From the NCBI GenBank assembly GCA_943325515.2, contig CALPPS020000020.1:1-30648 (forward strand): a stretch of 30,648 nucleotides of DNA, in the 5' to 3' direction. This document shows, piece after piece, positions 23,440 to 30,648 of this stretch. The notes beneath the pieces are model-generated. The model did not search any database. It had not been told where the DNA came from and was given only the letters and a program-made list of their open reading frames with translations. Numbering within the stretch: position 1 is the stretch's first letter; every line of letters starts with the position of its first letter. The translations under genes and the position numbers were made by a program. Source of the DNA: Flavobacterium psychrophilum (GTDB lineage: Bacteria; Bacteroidota; Bacteroidia; Flavobacteriales; Flavobacteriaceae).

Positions 23440-24627
23440 CTAATTTTCATTCATTATATCATTCATCGCTTCAATTAGAATGGCACAACCTTCTCTAATT
23501 TCATTTTCAGAAATGGTTAAAGGAGGAGTAATTCTGATAGCACAACCTTCAAATAGTAACCAAAATAGTATCAATCCTTTGTCTTGACATTTGAAAATTA
23601 CTTTATTAGTAATTTCAGGATCTTTTGTCATTGCGGCAAGCATTAGTCCTTTTCCTCTTATTTCATTAATCAAAGGATGTACCAAAAGCTCTCGGAATAA
23701 CTTTTCTTTAACTAAAGACTGACAAGTATAGTCTTTTTCTAGAATTTCTTCTAAAGTTGCTAAACATGCTGCCGCTATGACAGGATGTCCGCCAAATGTG
23801 GTGATATGTCCTAGTTTTGGATCGTGACTTAATAAATCCATATGTTTTTCATTGGCAATAAAACCACCGACAGGCATACCGCCAGCCATTCCTTTGCCAA
23901 TAATTACTACGTCAGGAATTACATTATAGTTTTCAAAGCCAAATAGTTTTCCTGTTCTACCAAAGCCAGGTTGGATTTCGTCAATAATCAATAATGCACC
24001 TACTTCTTCACAACGTTTTTTTATTTTTGTTAAGAAATCATTTTGAGGTTGGATAAATCCTGCTCCACCTTGAATACTTTCTAGAATAATCCCTGCAGTT
24101 TTGGTGGTTATTTTTTGGATATCTTCTTCGTTATTAAAAGTAATAAAATCTACATCGGGAATTAGTGGACGAAAAATTTGCTTGCGTTCTTCAAATCCCA
24201 TCACACTCAGAGAACCCATGGTATTCCCATGATATGCATTGTGACAAGAAATCAATTGACTTCTTCCAGTTACTCTGCGAACCAATTTTAAGGCGCCTTC
24301 ACAAGCTTCAGTTCCTGAATTTACTAAATATACTTTATTTAAGCTTGGTGCTAATTGTTCAGTCAATAATTTACAATATGCTACCGCTGGATGTTGAGCA
24401 TATTCACCATAAACCATGACATGCGAATATTTGTCTAATTGGTTCTTAATAGCTTGATTTACTCTTGGATGTTGATGTCCTAAACTGCAAGCTGAAACTC
24501 CCGCTACAAAGTCTAAATATTTTTTGTTAGAAGTATCATAAATGTAAGAACCAATCGCATGTGAAACTTCCATTCCCAAAGGGTATGGTGTGGTTTGCGC
24601 TTGGTATTTAAGGAAATCTTCTTTCAT
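23440..24627 (-). CDS. Class III aminotransferase (acetylornithine/ornithine-like, 395 aa)
   Basis: A PLP-dependent fold-type I enzyme. The PLP marks are 'VYLVNSGTEACEGALKLVRR', 'CHNAYHGNTMGSLSVMG', 'ALLIIDEIQPGFGRTGKLFG' (Asp binding the pyridine nitrogen) and 'VVIIGKGMAGGMPVGGFIAN' (Schiff-base Lys), followed by 'HITTFGGHPVIAAACLATLE'. It fits the aspartate aminotransferase/acetylornithine family; the amine substrate cannot be told from sequence. No arginine-pathway gene is nearby, so I give no symbol. I chose the Met at 24627 (MKEDFLKYQ), the usual family start, not the one at 24645. It is followed by a 169-base gap and preceded by a 27-base gap after the small CxxC protein gene. Confidence 0.9.
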   Translation of the reverse strand: MKEDFLKYQAQTTPYPLGMEVSHAIGSYIYDTSNKKYLDFVAGVSACSLGHQHPRVNQAIKNQLDKYSHVMVYGEYAQHPAVAYCKLLTEQLAPSLNKVYLVNSGTEACEGALKLVRRVTGRSQLISCHNAYHGNTMGSLSVMGFEERKQIFRPLIPDVDFITFNNEEDIQKITTKTAGIILESIQGGAGFIQPQNDFLTKIKKRCEEVGALLIIDEIQPGFGRTGKLFGFENYNVIPDVVIIGKGMAGGMPVGGFIANEKHMDLLSHDPKLGHITTFGGHPVIAAACLATLEEILEKDYTCQSLVKEKLFRELLVHPLINEIRGKGLMLAAMTKDPEITNKVIFKCQDKGLILFWLLFEGCAIRITPPLTISENEIREGCAILIEAMNDIMNEN

Positions 24628-24641
24628 GGTACTATTAAATC

Positions 24642-24654
24642 CCAAATTATTTGG
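24642..24654. repeat. Perfect 13-base palindrome before the aminotransferase gene
   Basis: CCAAATTATTTGG has arms CCAAAT/ATTTGG around a central T, just between the stop of the small CxxC gene and the aminotransferase ATG (start 24627). It could be an operator or chance in AT-rich DNA. Confidence 0.35.
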
Positions 24655-24900
24655 TTATTCGTTAACTTGATAATTCGTCATTGTGTTACAATTGGAACAC
24701 CAATTAAATTGTTCTTCTTGATTTTGTAAAAATGTATTTGTTTTTTCGTTACAGTTTATACATATTGCCTCTTCATTATCATCTTCAAATATTTGGAAAG
24801 GACAAGAAGTACAACTCCAAACAGTTATATTGGACAAAACTTCACTTATATACCAAGTAAAGGAATTTTTTCTGCACTTAGGACATATTTGAGTTACCAT
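24655..24900 (-). CDS. Small zinc-ribbon-like protein with four CxxC pairs (81 aa)
   Basis: No named family recognised. The protein carries four CxxC knuckles: C6/C9 ('ICPKCRKN'), C30/C33 ('WSCTSCPF'), C47/C50 ('AICINCNEK') and C68/C71 ('WCSNCNTM'), enough for two structural zinc ribbons. There is no signal peptide or TM segment. Such small proteins are often nucleic-acid-binding or act as partners of larger complexes, but that is only a guess. It starts 11 bases after the OstA-like stop, so it is cotranscribed with that envelope gene. Spacing between pairs (21, 14 and 18 residues) is compatible with two ribbons in tandem. Confidence 0.8.
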   Translation of the reverse strand: MVTQICPKCRKNSFTWYISEVLSNITVWSCTSCPFQIFEDDNEEAICINCNEKTNTFLQNQEEQFNWCSNCNTMTNYQVNE

Positions 24901-24911
24901 ATTTTATGAAT

Positions 24912-26558
24912 CTATTTTATCCTTGGTTTTAGATTATTTTTATCATAATCTAATGTTTCTTTACTTGGTTTTAGTGGCAAATTTTTCTTTTTCTTATCAG
25001 CTTTACTCTCTTCTTGAATTTTAGCATCTAGTTCGTTTTCTTCTTCAGGGAAAATGTCATCTTTAGATTTTATTCGTTCATCGCCTCGCCAGATAAAGCC
25101 ACGGAGTTTGCGAGCATTTTCGGGTAAATCTTTTTCTGGATAAATATCTCCGTCTACTTGGTTAAAAAAAGTTATGGAGTCAATGCTATTTTTATCTAAC
25201 CTCATATTGATCTTGCTACTCACATTTTTGTTAATACCAATTAATTCGTTTTGATCATTTCGCATATAGTAAATCACTTCTGTGTTTTTAATAACATCAA
25301 CTTCATAAAGTTTGTTGTCCCTAAATTTCCCAAAAAGATTTTGTCCTTTTACTTGATTATAGCCTATGCCAAGAGAGTCTTTTGAAATAATAAAAGCATT
25401 ATTTAGCACTTTTAGCGAGTCTAGTTTTTCGGTTTTATTATTACCAATTAAATGCATAATGTCACCTGTCATTTGGTTTTCATAATTCCAAAGAATTGGT
25501 CTGCCAATAAGTTTTGTTAGTGCAATTTTTTGGTCAGAATGAATAGAATCACATTTGCCACTCATATCCGTTTTATAGAAACGAACATTATTAAAAGCTC
25601 TGATGACGCGCTCTCCTGGTTTTCCAGTTATAAGCATTTTTTTACCATGAATATACATAGAATCTTTTTCTACCAAAGTGATGGCTACAGCTCTTTTGGT
25701 AATCATTATAGAGTCTTTCTCGGTTTTCAAATTGCGATAAATCTCTGCATAATGTCCTTTAATAATTCCTTTATTTATAGTGTCGGTGATTTTTACATTA
25801 TTGGTTGCAGAAGCATATTCTCGATTTCGGTCATAGTATAAACTATCGCCTTCAATCAAACGATCTTTATATTTAATATAGGATTTTCTTTTGAAATAGG
25901 CCAAATTCTTTTTCGTATCATAAAAACCTTTTTCGGTATAGATGTAGTTTTCTTTGCTAGTAATAGTTGATGGTCCAAATAAATAGGAGTGTCCCGAATT
26001 GGTGTAATAGTCCAAATGATTGGATTTAATGGTATATTTAGGATTAGTAATTGTTACAGTAGTCAGGAATTTGAACTTCTTTTCATTGGCATAATATCTT
26101 CCTGCTTTACTTTTAAGCGTGTTTTCTTTACTAGTTATAGTGCCAAATGAATTATAATAGGCCTCTTGAGTATTTCTATCGAAGTTAATAGTATCAGTAA
26201 CCAATGTAGACTCCGGGGAGCGCATGATTACATTTCCAGTAGCAAATGCTTTTTTTACTTCGCCACTGTATTCGGCATATTTACTGTTTAAGAATAGTGT
26301 GTCGCCTTGCACCATTTGCACATCACCGAAAGCTTTGATGTAATTTTCTTTTTGAAAAAAATAGGCTTTATTACAAGTAAAAACTACGCCTTCGTGGCTC
26401 ACTCTAACATTGCCAGTTAGTAAGGCAGCATCAGGAGTTTCAGTTTGATTGATATCAAAGTGGTCAGCGTATTCAACATTTATTTTGGATGATTTCTGTG
26501 CTTGTACAAAGGTCACGACAAAAAGAAATAATCCGATGTAAAAAAGGAACTTTTTCAA
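24912..26558 (-). CDS. OstA/LptA-like lipopolysaccharide transport protein (548 aa)
   Basis: A periplasmic protein of the OstA superfamily, with an N-terminal signal peptide (about 1-20, 'LFYIGLFLFVVTFVQAQ') and repeated beta-jellyroll strands of LptA type: 'AALLTGNVRVSHEGVVFTCN', 'GDVQMVQGDTLFLNSKYAEY', 'KKAFATGNVIMRSPESTLVT', 'LIEGDSLYYDRN'. It is much longer than E. coli LptA (185 aa), as usual for Bacteroidetes OstA-like proteins, and ends in a Lys/Glu-rich tail. It likely helps carry LPS across the periplasm. A -7 element at 26575-26582 lies just upstream. No lptC, lptB or lptD is seen in the window. Confidence 0.87.
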   Translation of the reverse strand: MKKFLFYIGLFLFVVTFVQAQKSSKINVEYADHFDINQTETPDAALLTGNVRVSHEGVVFTCNKAYFFQKENYIKAFGDVQMVQGDTLFLNSKYAEYSGEVKKAFATGNVIMRSPESTLVTDTINFDRNTQEAYYNSFGTITSKENTLKSKAGRYYANEKKFKFLTTVTITNPKYTIKSNHLDYYTNSGHSYLFGPSTITSKENYIYTEKGFYDTKKNLAYFKRKSYIKYKDRLIEGDSLYYDRNREYASATNNVKITDTINKGIIKGHYAEIYRNLKTEKDSIMITKRAVAITLVEKDSMYIHGKKMLITGKPGERVIRAFNNVRFYKTDMSGKCDSIHSDQKIALTKLIGRPILWNYENQMTGDIMHLIGNNKTEKLDSLKVLNNAFIISKDSLGIGYNQVKGQNLFGKFRDNKLYEVDVIKNTEVIYYMRNDQNELIGINKNVSSKINMRLDKNSIDSITFFNQVDGDIYPEKDLPENARKLRGFIWRGDERIKSKDDIFPEEENELDAKIQEESKADKKKKNLPLKPSKETLDYDKNNLKPRIK

Positions 26559-26574
26559 GAGTTTTAAATTTTGC

Positions 26575-26602
26575 CAAATTTATGAAATTAGCAGCAATCA
26601 AA
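26575..26602 (-). promoter_or_regulatory. Promoter (TTTG-N16-TAAATTTG) for the OstA-like gene
   Basis: On the minus strand, TAAATTTG (26575-26582) matches TAnnTTTG, with a TTTG at 26599-26602 sixteen bases upstream, slightly shorter than the usual 19. It lies in the 58-base gap after purA, 17 bases before the OstA-like ATG. Confidence 0.5.
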
Positions 26603-26616
26603 ATCGTTATTAAGAA

Positions 26617-27891
26617 TTATTTATGTGTAATTGTCTGCTTTCTATCAGGACCTACAGAAACTATTTTTACAGGTACTTCAACTTTGCGTTCTATGAATTC
26701 GATATAGTCTTTAAGTTCCTTTGGTAAACTTTCGAAAGTGGTTAATCCCGTTAAGTCTTGCTTCCATCCTTTAAATTCGGTATAAATAGGTGTAACGTTT
26801 TCTTCCTCAATATTATAAGGTAAATGGTCAATGATTTGGCCTTTATAATTGTATCCGGTAGCAACTTTTAACGTTTCAAAACCTGAAAGCACATCGCCTT
26901 TCATCATCATGAGTTGGGTAACGCCATTAATTTGTATGGCATATTTCAGTGCTACTAAATCTAACCAGCCACAACGGCGTTTTCTCCCGGTCACCGAACC
27001 AAATTCGTTGCCAACACTCGCCATCATATCACCTGCATCCCCAAAATCTTCTGTAGGGAAAGGTCCTGAGCCTACCCGAGTAGTATAAGCTTTGAAAATT
27101 CCATATACTTCTTTTATTTTATTTGGAGCAATACCTAATCCGGTACAAGCACCAGCTGCAGTAGTATTGGATGAAGTTACAAAAGGATAAGTTCCAAAAT
27201 CAACATCTAATAATGACCCTTGTGCACCTTCACAAAGAATAGATTTTCCAGCTTTTTGAGCTTGTGCCAAATATTCTTCACTGTCAATGAAATCTAATTT
27301 TTTTAAGTCTTCAATGGCTTCGAAGAATTCTTTTTCCAATTCGGCTAAATTATATTGAATGTCCACATTGTAAAATGAAATCATGGCTTCATGTTTGTCT
27401 GCCAATGCTCTATATCGGTCTTTAAAGTCAGCCAATTCAATATCGCCGACACGAATTCCGTTTCTACCCGTTTTATCCATATAAGTCGGTCCAATTCCTT
27501 TTAGAGTAGAACCAATTTTGGCTTTTCCTTTCGATGTTTCCGAAGCCGCATCTATCAATCTATGTGTTGGTAAAATCAAATGTGCTTTTCGAGAAATAAT
27601 TAGTTTAGATTTTAAATCCAAGTTGAATTTAGCTAAACCATCAATTTCGCTTTTGAAAACTACTGGGTCTATCACAACCCCATTTCCAATAATATTGATG
27701 TTGTTATCGTGAAAAATCCCCGAAGGAATGGTTCTTAAAACGTGTTTGATTCCGTCAAATTCTAAAGTATGTCCTGCGTTTGGTCCGCCTTGAAAACGTG
27801 CGATAATATCATATTTTGAAGTTAGAACGTCAACGATTTTTCCTTTTCCTTCATCGCCCCATTGTAATCCGAGTAGTAAATCTACGGTCAT
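26617..27891 (-). CDS. purA: Adenylosuccinate synthetase
   Basis: Joins IMP and aspartate with GTP to give adenylosuccinate, the first committed step to AMP. At 424 residues it is full length. Marks are 'LLGLQWGDEGKGKIVDVL' (GTP-binding P-loop-like and catalytic Asp), 'FQGGPNAGHTLEFDG' (catalytic His), 'GSTLKGIGPTYMDK' (IMP site), 'CEGAQGSLLDVDFGTYPFVT', 'ATTRVGSGPFPTE' and 'GRKRRCGWLDLVALKYA', then the guanine-binding end 'SVGPDRKQTI'. It sits between the fur gene (48-base gap) and the OstA-like gene, all on the minus strand. No consensus -7 element was found directly in front of it. Confidence 0.97.
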   Translation of the reverse strand: MTVDLLLGLQWGDEGKGKIVDVLTSKYDIIARFQGGPNAGHTLEFDGIKHVLRTIPSGIFHDNNINIIGNGVVIDPVVFKSEIDGLAKFNLDLKSKLIISRKAHLILPTHRLIDAASETSKGKAKIGSTLKGIGPTYMDKTGRNGIRVGDIELADFKDRYRALADKHEAMISFYNVDIQYNLAELEKEFFEAIEDLKKLDFIDSEEYLAQAQKAGKSILCEGAQGSLLDVDFGTYPFVTSSNTTAAGACTGLGIAPNKIKEVYGIFKAYTTRVGSGPFPTEDFGDAGDMMASVGNEFGSVTGRKRRCGWLDLVALKYAIQINGVTQLMMMKGDVLSGFETLKVATGYNYKGQIIDHLPYNIEEENVTPIYTEFKGWKQDLTGLTTFESLPKELKDYIEFIERKVEVPVKIVSVGPDRKQTITHK

Positions 27892-27939
27892 TTTTTTGTT
27901 GTTTGTAGTTAGTAGTCTTTCGATTCCCTATATTTTGCG

Positions 27940-28392
27940 TTATTCTTTTTTATTAGCATAAAAATATAGTGAATGATTGTGTATTTCAATGCCGAATATT
28001 TCTTCAATAGTTTGTTTTATGGTTTGAATTCGTGGGTCACAAAATTCAATTACTTCACCTGTATCTGTCATGATGATATGATCATGTTGCTTGTCAAAAT
28101 ATGACTTTTCATAATGCGCTTGGTTTTGTCCAAACTGGTGTTTTCGCACCAAACCACAATCTAATAAAAGTTCAATAGTATTGTATAAAGTAGCTCTTGA
28201 AACGCGATAGTTTTTGTTTTTCATTTTGAGGTATAAATTCTCTATATCAAAATGCTCTTCGCTATCGTAAATTTCTTGAAGAATTGCATAGCGCTCTGGT
28301 GTTTTTCGGTGTCCTTTGTTCTCGAGATACACAGTAAAAACATTTTTTACTTTCTCTTGATTTTTAGTATTATCTTTTGCAATTAATGTCAT
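27940..28392 (-). CDS. Fur-family metal-responsive transcriptional regulator (150 aa)
   Basis: A winged-helix regulator with a dimerisation domain. The DNA-binding domain has '[16 protein letters not shown]' and the recognition helix '[20 protein letters not shown]'. Metal-site residues in the family positions are H47 ('EEHFD'), E95 ('AHYEKS') and 'H103-D-H105' in '[17 protein letters not shown]', with further His near the C-terminus (H138, H140). The two structural zinc CxxC pairs of E. coli-type Fur are absent: the expected CxxC reads M-T-D-T, and only two Cys remain (C79, C118). This fits Bacteroidetes Fur. Whether it senses Fe, Mn, Zn or peroxide cannot be told, so I give no symbol. Confidence 0.9.
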   Translation of the reverse strand: MTLIAKDNTKNQEKVKNVFTVYLENKGHRKTPERYAILQEIYDSEEHFDIENLYLKMKNKNYRVSRATLYNTIELLLDCGLVRKHQFGQNQAHYEKSYFDKQHDHIIMTDTGEVIEFCDPRIQTIKQTIEEIFGIEIHNHSLYFYANKKE

Positions 28393-28396
28393 GTTA

Positions 28397-28404
28397 CAAA
28401 GTTA
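28397..28404 (-). promoter_or_regulatory. Promoter -7 element (TAACTTTG) abutting the fur start
   Basis: On the minus strand the site reads TAACTTTG, matching TAnnTTTG, and ends only four bases before the ATG at 28392. If used, transcription would begin at or near the A of the ATG, making a leaderless mRNA. No -33 element was identified. Confidence 0.45.
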
Positions 28405-28464
28405 ATTTTTTTGTTTTAAGTATAAATGATTAATCCAAAAACTTACTGCAAAGTTTTAAACGTC

Positions 28465-28477
28465 TTGTTAATAACAA
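28465..28477. repeat. Perfect 13-base palindrome between spoT and fur
   Basis: TTGTTAATAACAA has arms TTGTTA/TAACAA around a central A. It is about 75-85 bases upstream of the fur start and just after the spoT stop. An operator is possible but chance is not excluded in AT-rich sequence. Confidence 0.3.
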
Positions 28478-28485
28478 AGCTATAG

Positions 28486-30648
28486 TTAGTTGGTATAAAC
28501 TCTAGTTACTTTATCAACGCCATCAATTTTCTTGATATTATCAATTAGTTTTTTAAGAATATTATTGTTTTGTACTACCACAGCTACTTGCCCATAAAAA
28601 ATACCAGCTTCACCACTTAAAGAAATGCTTTGAATGTTTACGTTCATGTTATTTGAAATTACTTTGGTCAATTCATTGGTTAAACCTAAACTGTCCATTC
28701 CAGTAATTTTTAATATAGCTTTGAATTCCTGTTGAGAAGAGTCAATCCATTTAGCTTGCATAATTCTATAGGCATAATTAGATTGCAATGTTATGGCATT
28801 TGGACAATCTTTCTTGTGCACTTTTATTCCTTCATTGATCGTAATAAAACCGAATACTTCGTCACCGGGAATAGGATTGCAACAGGATGATAATTTATAG
28901 TCTAATTTGTCTTGATCTGAACCAAAAACTAATAGGTCATAGTTATTACTTAGCTCCTGTTTATTGATTTCTTCAGGATTTGAATTTGGAGAACGTTTTA
29001 TTTTATTCTTAAAAAAGTTCATTAAAGAGTTGCTTTTTTGAGCAGCAAAATCCTTGAGTTGTTGATTTTCGATAGAACCAATTCCCATCCTGTAAAATAA
29101 ATCTAAACTAGTTTTTAACTTTAGATAATTAACCAATTCATTTATCACATTTTCGTTAAGCGTAATTTTTAAATGCTTTAGTTTTCGTGTCAATAGCTCT
29201 CGACCGTCTTCGGCAATTTTTTTAGTATTTTCGTTAAGTACATTTCTGATTTTGTTCTTGGCTCTAGATGTTGTAACATAATCTAACCAGTTTATAGTTG
29301 GTTTTTGATGTACAGAAGTAATTACTTCTATTTGGTCACCACTTTTTAATTCATGATTTAGCGGTACTAATTTTCCGTTTACCCTAGTACCTCTAGTTTT
29401 AATACCAATTTCGGAGTGAACACTAAAAGCAAAATCAAGTGAAGTGGCACCTTTGGGCAAGGATTTGATTTCACCTTTGGGAGTAAAAACGAAGATTTCT
29501 TTTGCATATAAATTCATTTTGAAATCTTCAACAAAATCTACAGCATTAGTTTCGGAACTTTCTAAAGCTTCTTTCAAAAGATTAAGCCAAGTATCTAAAC
29601 CACTTTCCTCTGTGGCTCCTTGTTTATATTTATAGTGAGCAGCATATCCTTTTTCGGCAATTTCGTCCATGCGTTCACTTCGTACTTGGATTTCTACCCA
29701 TCTACCTTTTGGCCCCATAACAGTAATGTGCAATGCTTCGTAACCTGTAGATTTTGGTGAGGAAATCCAATCGCGTAAACGGCTTGGACTTGGACGATAA
29801 TGATCAGTAACTATAGAATAGATTTTCCAAGCCAGAAATTTTTCATCATGAAGATTAGAATTATAAATTATTCTTAATGCAAACTTATCATACACTTCAT
29901 CAAAGGTTACATTCTGTGCTGCCATTTTTCTTCGAATAGAATAAATTGATTTTGGCCTGCCTTTCATGATATATTCTATATCCTCTTCGCCTAAGGATTT
30001 TTTTAAAACATCTGATATAGTAGCAATATAGGCGTCTTGCTCTTCTTTGGTTTCTTTAATTTTGCTAACAATATCTTTATAAACTTCGGGTTCAGTGTAT
30101 TTTAATCCTAAGTCTTCTAACTTGGTTTTGATATTATACAACCCTAATCTGTGGGCTAGAGGTGCATAGATATAAAGCGTTTCAGATGCAATCTTTACCT
30201 GCTTATAATCGGGCATTGAATCCATGGTTTGCATATTGTGCAAACGGTCGGCAAGTTTTATTAAGATTACGCGAACATCATCATTTAAGGTCAATAGCAT
30301 TTTACGGAAGTTCTCCGCTTGCATTGAGATGTTCATGTCTTTTTTAACTTGTGAAATTTTGGTCAAACCTTCAACTAAATGGGCAATCTTTGGGTTGAAC
30401 ATTTTTTCAATATCTTCCAAAGTAACATCAGTATCTTCAACCACATCGTGCATTAATGCTGCGGCTATACTTGTTGGGCCAAGACCGATTTCGGAAGCGA
30501 CAATTTTGGCTACACCAATAGGATGGAAAATATAGGCTTCCCCCGATTTTCTTCGTTGGTCTTTATGAGCATCAACAGCAACATTAAAAGCTTTTCGAAT
30601 AAGTTTTTTATCAGCATCAGTTAGCGTTTGATAACTAATTCGAAGTAA
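28486..30648 (-). CDS. RelA/SpoT-family (p)ppGpp synthetase/hydrolase (5' end outside window)
   Basis: A stringent-response enzyme that makes and degrades (p)ppGpp. The frame is open to the window edge, so 720 residues are visible; by family length (about 735-740) some 15-20 N-terminal residues lie outside. A Met at 30453 is internal, not the start. Domains in order: HD hydrolase (H28, H42 in 'YIFHPIGVAKIV', H67-D68 in 'ALMHDVVEDTD', 'LIKLADRLHNMQTM'); synthetase ('GRPKSIYSIRRKM', 'GYEALHITVMGPKGRWVEIQ'); TGS ('FVFTPKGEIKSLPKGATSLD'); a Cys/His segment ('SSCCNPIPGDEVFGFI', 'VHKKDCPNA'); and a C-terminal ACT domain. The hydrolase active-site residues look intact, so a bifunctional Rel is favoured over a synthetase-only RelA. 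Confidence 0.95.
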   Translation of the reverse strand, partial: LLRISYQTLTDADKKLIRKAFNVAVDAHKDQRRKSGEAYIFHPIGVAKIVASEIGLGPTSIAAALMHDVVEDTDVTLEDIEKMFNPKIAHLVEGLTKISQVKKDMNISMQAENFRKMLLTLNDDVRVILIKLADRLHNMQTMDSMPDYKQVKIASETLYIYAPLAHRLGLYNIKTKLEDLGLKYTEPEVYKDIVSKIKETKEEQDAYIATISDVLKKSLGEEDIEYIMKGRPKSIYSIRRKMAAQNVTFDEVYDKFALRIIYNSNLHDEKFLAWKIYSIVTDHYRPSPSRLRDWISSPKSTGYEALHITVMGPKGRWVEIQVRSERMDEIAEKGYAAHYKYKQGATEESGLDTWLNLLKEALESSETNAVDFVEDFKMNLYAKEIFVFTPKGEIKSLPKGATSLDFAFSVHSEIGIKTRGTRVNGKLVPLNHELKSGDQIEVITSVHQKPTINWLDYVTTSRAKNKIRNVLNENTKKIAEDGRELLTRKLKHLKITLNENVINELVNYLKLKTSLDLFYRMGIGSIENQQLKDFAAQKSNSLMNFFKNKIKRSPNSNPEEINKQELSNNYDLLVFGSDQDKLDYKLSSCCNPIPGDEVFGFITINEGIKVHKKDCPNAITLQSNYAYRIMQAKWIDSSQQEFKAILKITGMDSLGLTNELTKVISNNMNVNIQSISLSGEAGIFYGQVAVVVQNNNILKKLIDNIKKIDGVDKVTRVYTN

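Noticed and set aside
28465..28477. TTGTTAATAACAA as an intrinsic terminator of spoT
   Set aside because: The arms leave a one-base centre, so no hairpin loop is possible, and no T run follows. At best it is a protein-binding site.
30453..30455. Met at 30453 as start of the RelA/SpoT gene
   Set aside because: It is the Met of the conserved 'ALMHDVVED' hydrolase motif. The frame stays open to the window edge and encodes the missing N-terminal HD residues.
1..30648. Defence system, prophage, integrative element or CRISPR array
   Set aside because: I found no integrase, transposase, nuclease, toxin-antitoxin pair, tRNA-flanked repeats or regular spaced repeats. All larger genes belong to housekeeping or envelope families with uniform base composition.

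Overview
The window is a typical chromosomal stretch from a low-GC member of the Flavobacteriaceae, most likely Flavobacterium or a close relative. The reasons are the AT-rich DNA, starts without Shine-Dalgarno sequences, promoter elements of the Bacteroidetes type (TTTG / TAnnTTTG), and families characteristic of the phylum: DUF4834, the YfhO-type membrane protein, glutamine synthetase III, OstA-like LptA, the MauE/DoxX-thioredoxin fusion, and a Fur protein without CxxC. I see 32 protein genes. Two are cut by the window edges (a flippase at the left, a RelA/SpoT protein at the right) and the rest look intact. No tRNA, rRNA, CRISPR array, IS element, phage or plasmid gene was found, and no gene-free gap exceeds about 205 bases.

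Layout. (1) 1-4941, minus strand: a tightly packed surface-polysaccharide or membrane operon reading DUF4834, YfhO-like protein, glycosyltransferase, secreted protein, polysaccharide flippase. (2) 5067-8111: an outer-membrane barrel and a GNAT-like protein (1-base overlap), convergent with a TerC/Alx membrane protein. (3) 8315-13557, plus strand: glnN (glutamine synthetase III) with its own promoter, an upstream inverted repeat and a strong terminator; a tandem pair of double-OmpA-domain proteins; purM. (4) 13560-14454: a small PH-domain protein and an unknown gene. (5) 14461-19116, minus: a long run DUF1599, MauE/DoxX-thioredoxin, TlpA-like, tpiA, secreted protein, prmA, clpS, headed by a near-perfect Bacteroidetes promoter at 19145-19175. 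(6) 19209-20653, plus: folP and an overlapping lipoprotein gene. (7) 20647-30648, minus: rlmH, aroE, a TPR protein, a class III aminotransferase, a small four-CxxC protein, ostA-like, purA, fur and spoT/relA.

Most genes are core functions: nitrogen assimilation, purine synthesis (purM, purA), folate, shikimate, glycolysis, ribosome modification (prmA, rlmH), proteolysis (clpS), stringent response, and envelope biogenesis (OstA/LptA, YfhO, flippase, OmpA proteins). I found no convincing novel defence system or mobile system. The most interesting signals are small: a palindromic element apparently inserted in frame in purM, a second degenerate palindrome in the purM leader, a terminator for the neighbouring convergent gene inside the purM coding end, an inverted repeat upstream of the glnN promoter, OmpA-like domains whose ligand Asp position holds a Cys-Cys pair, and a possible leaderless fur transcript.
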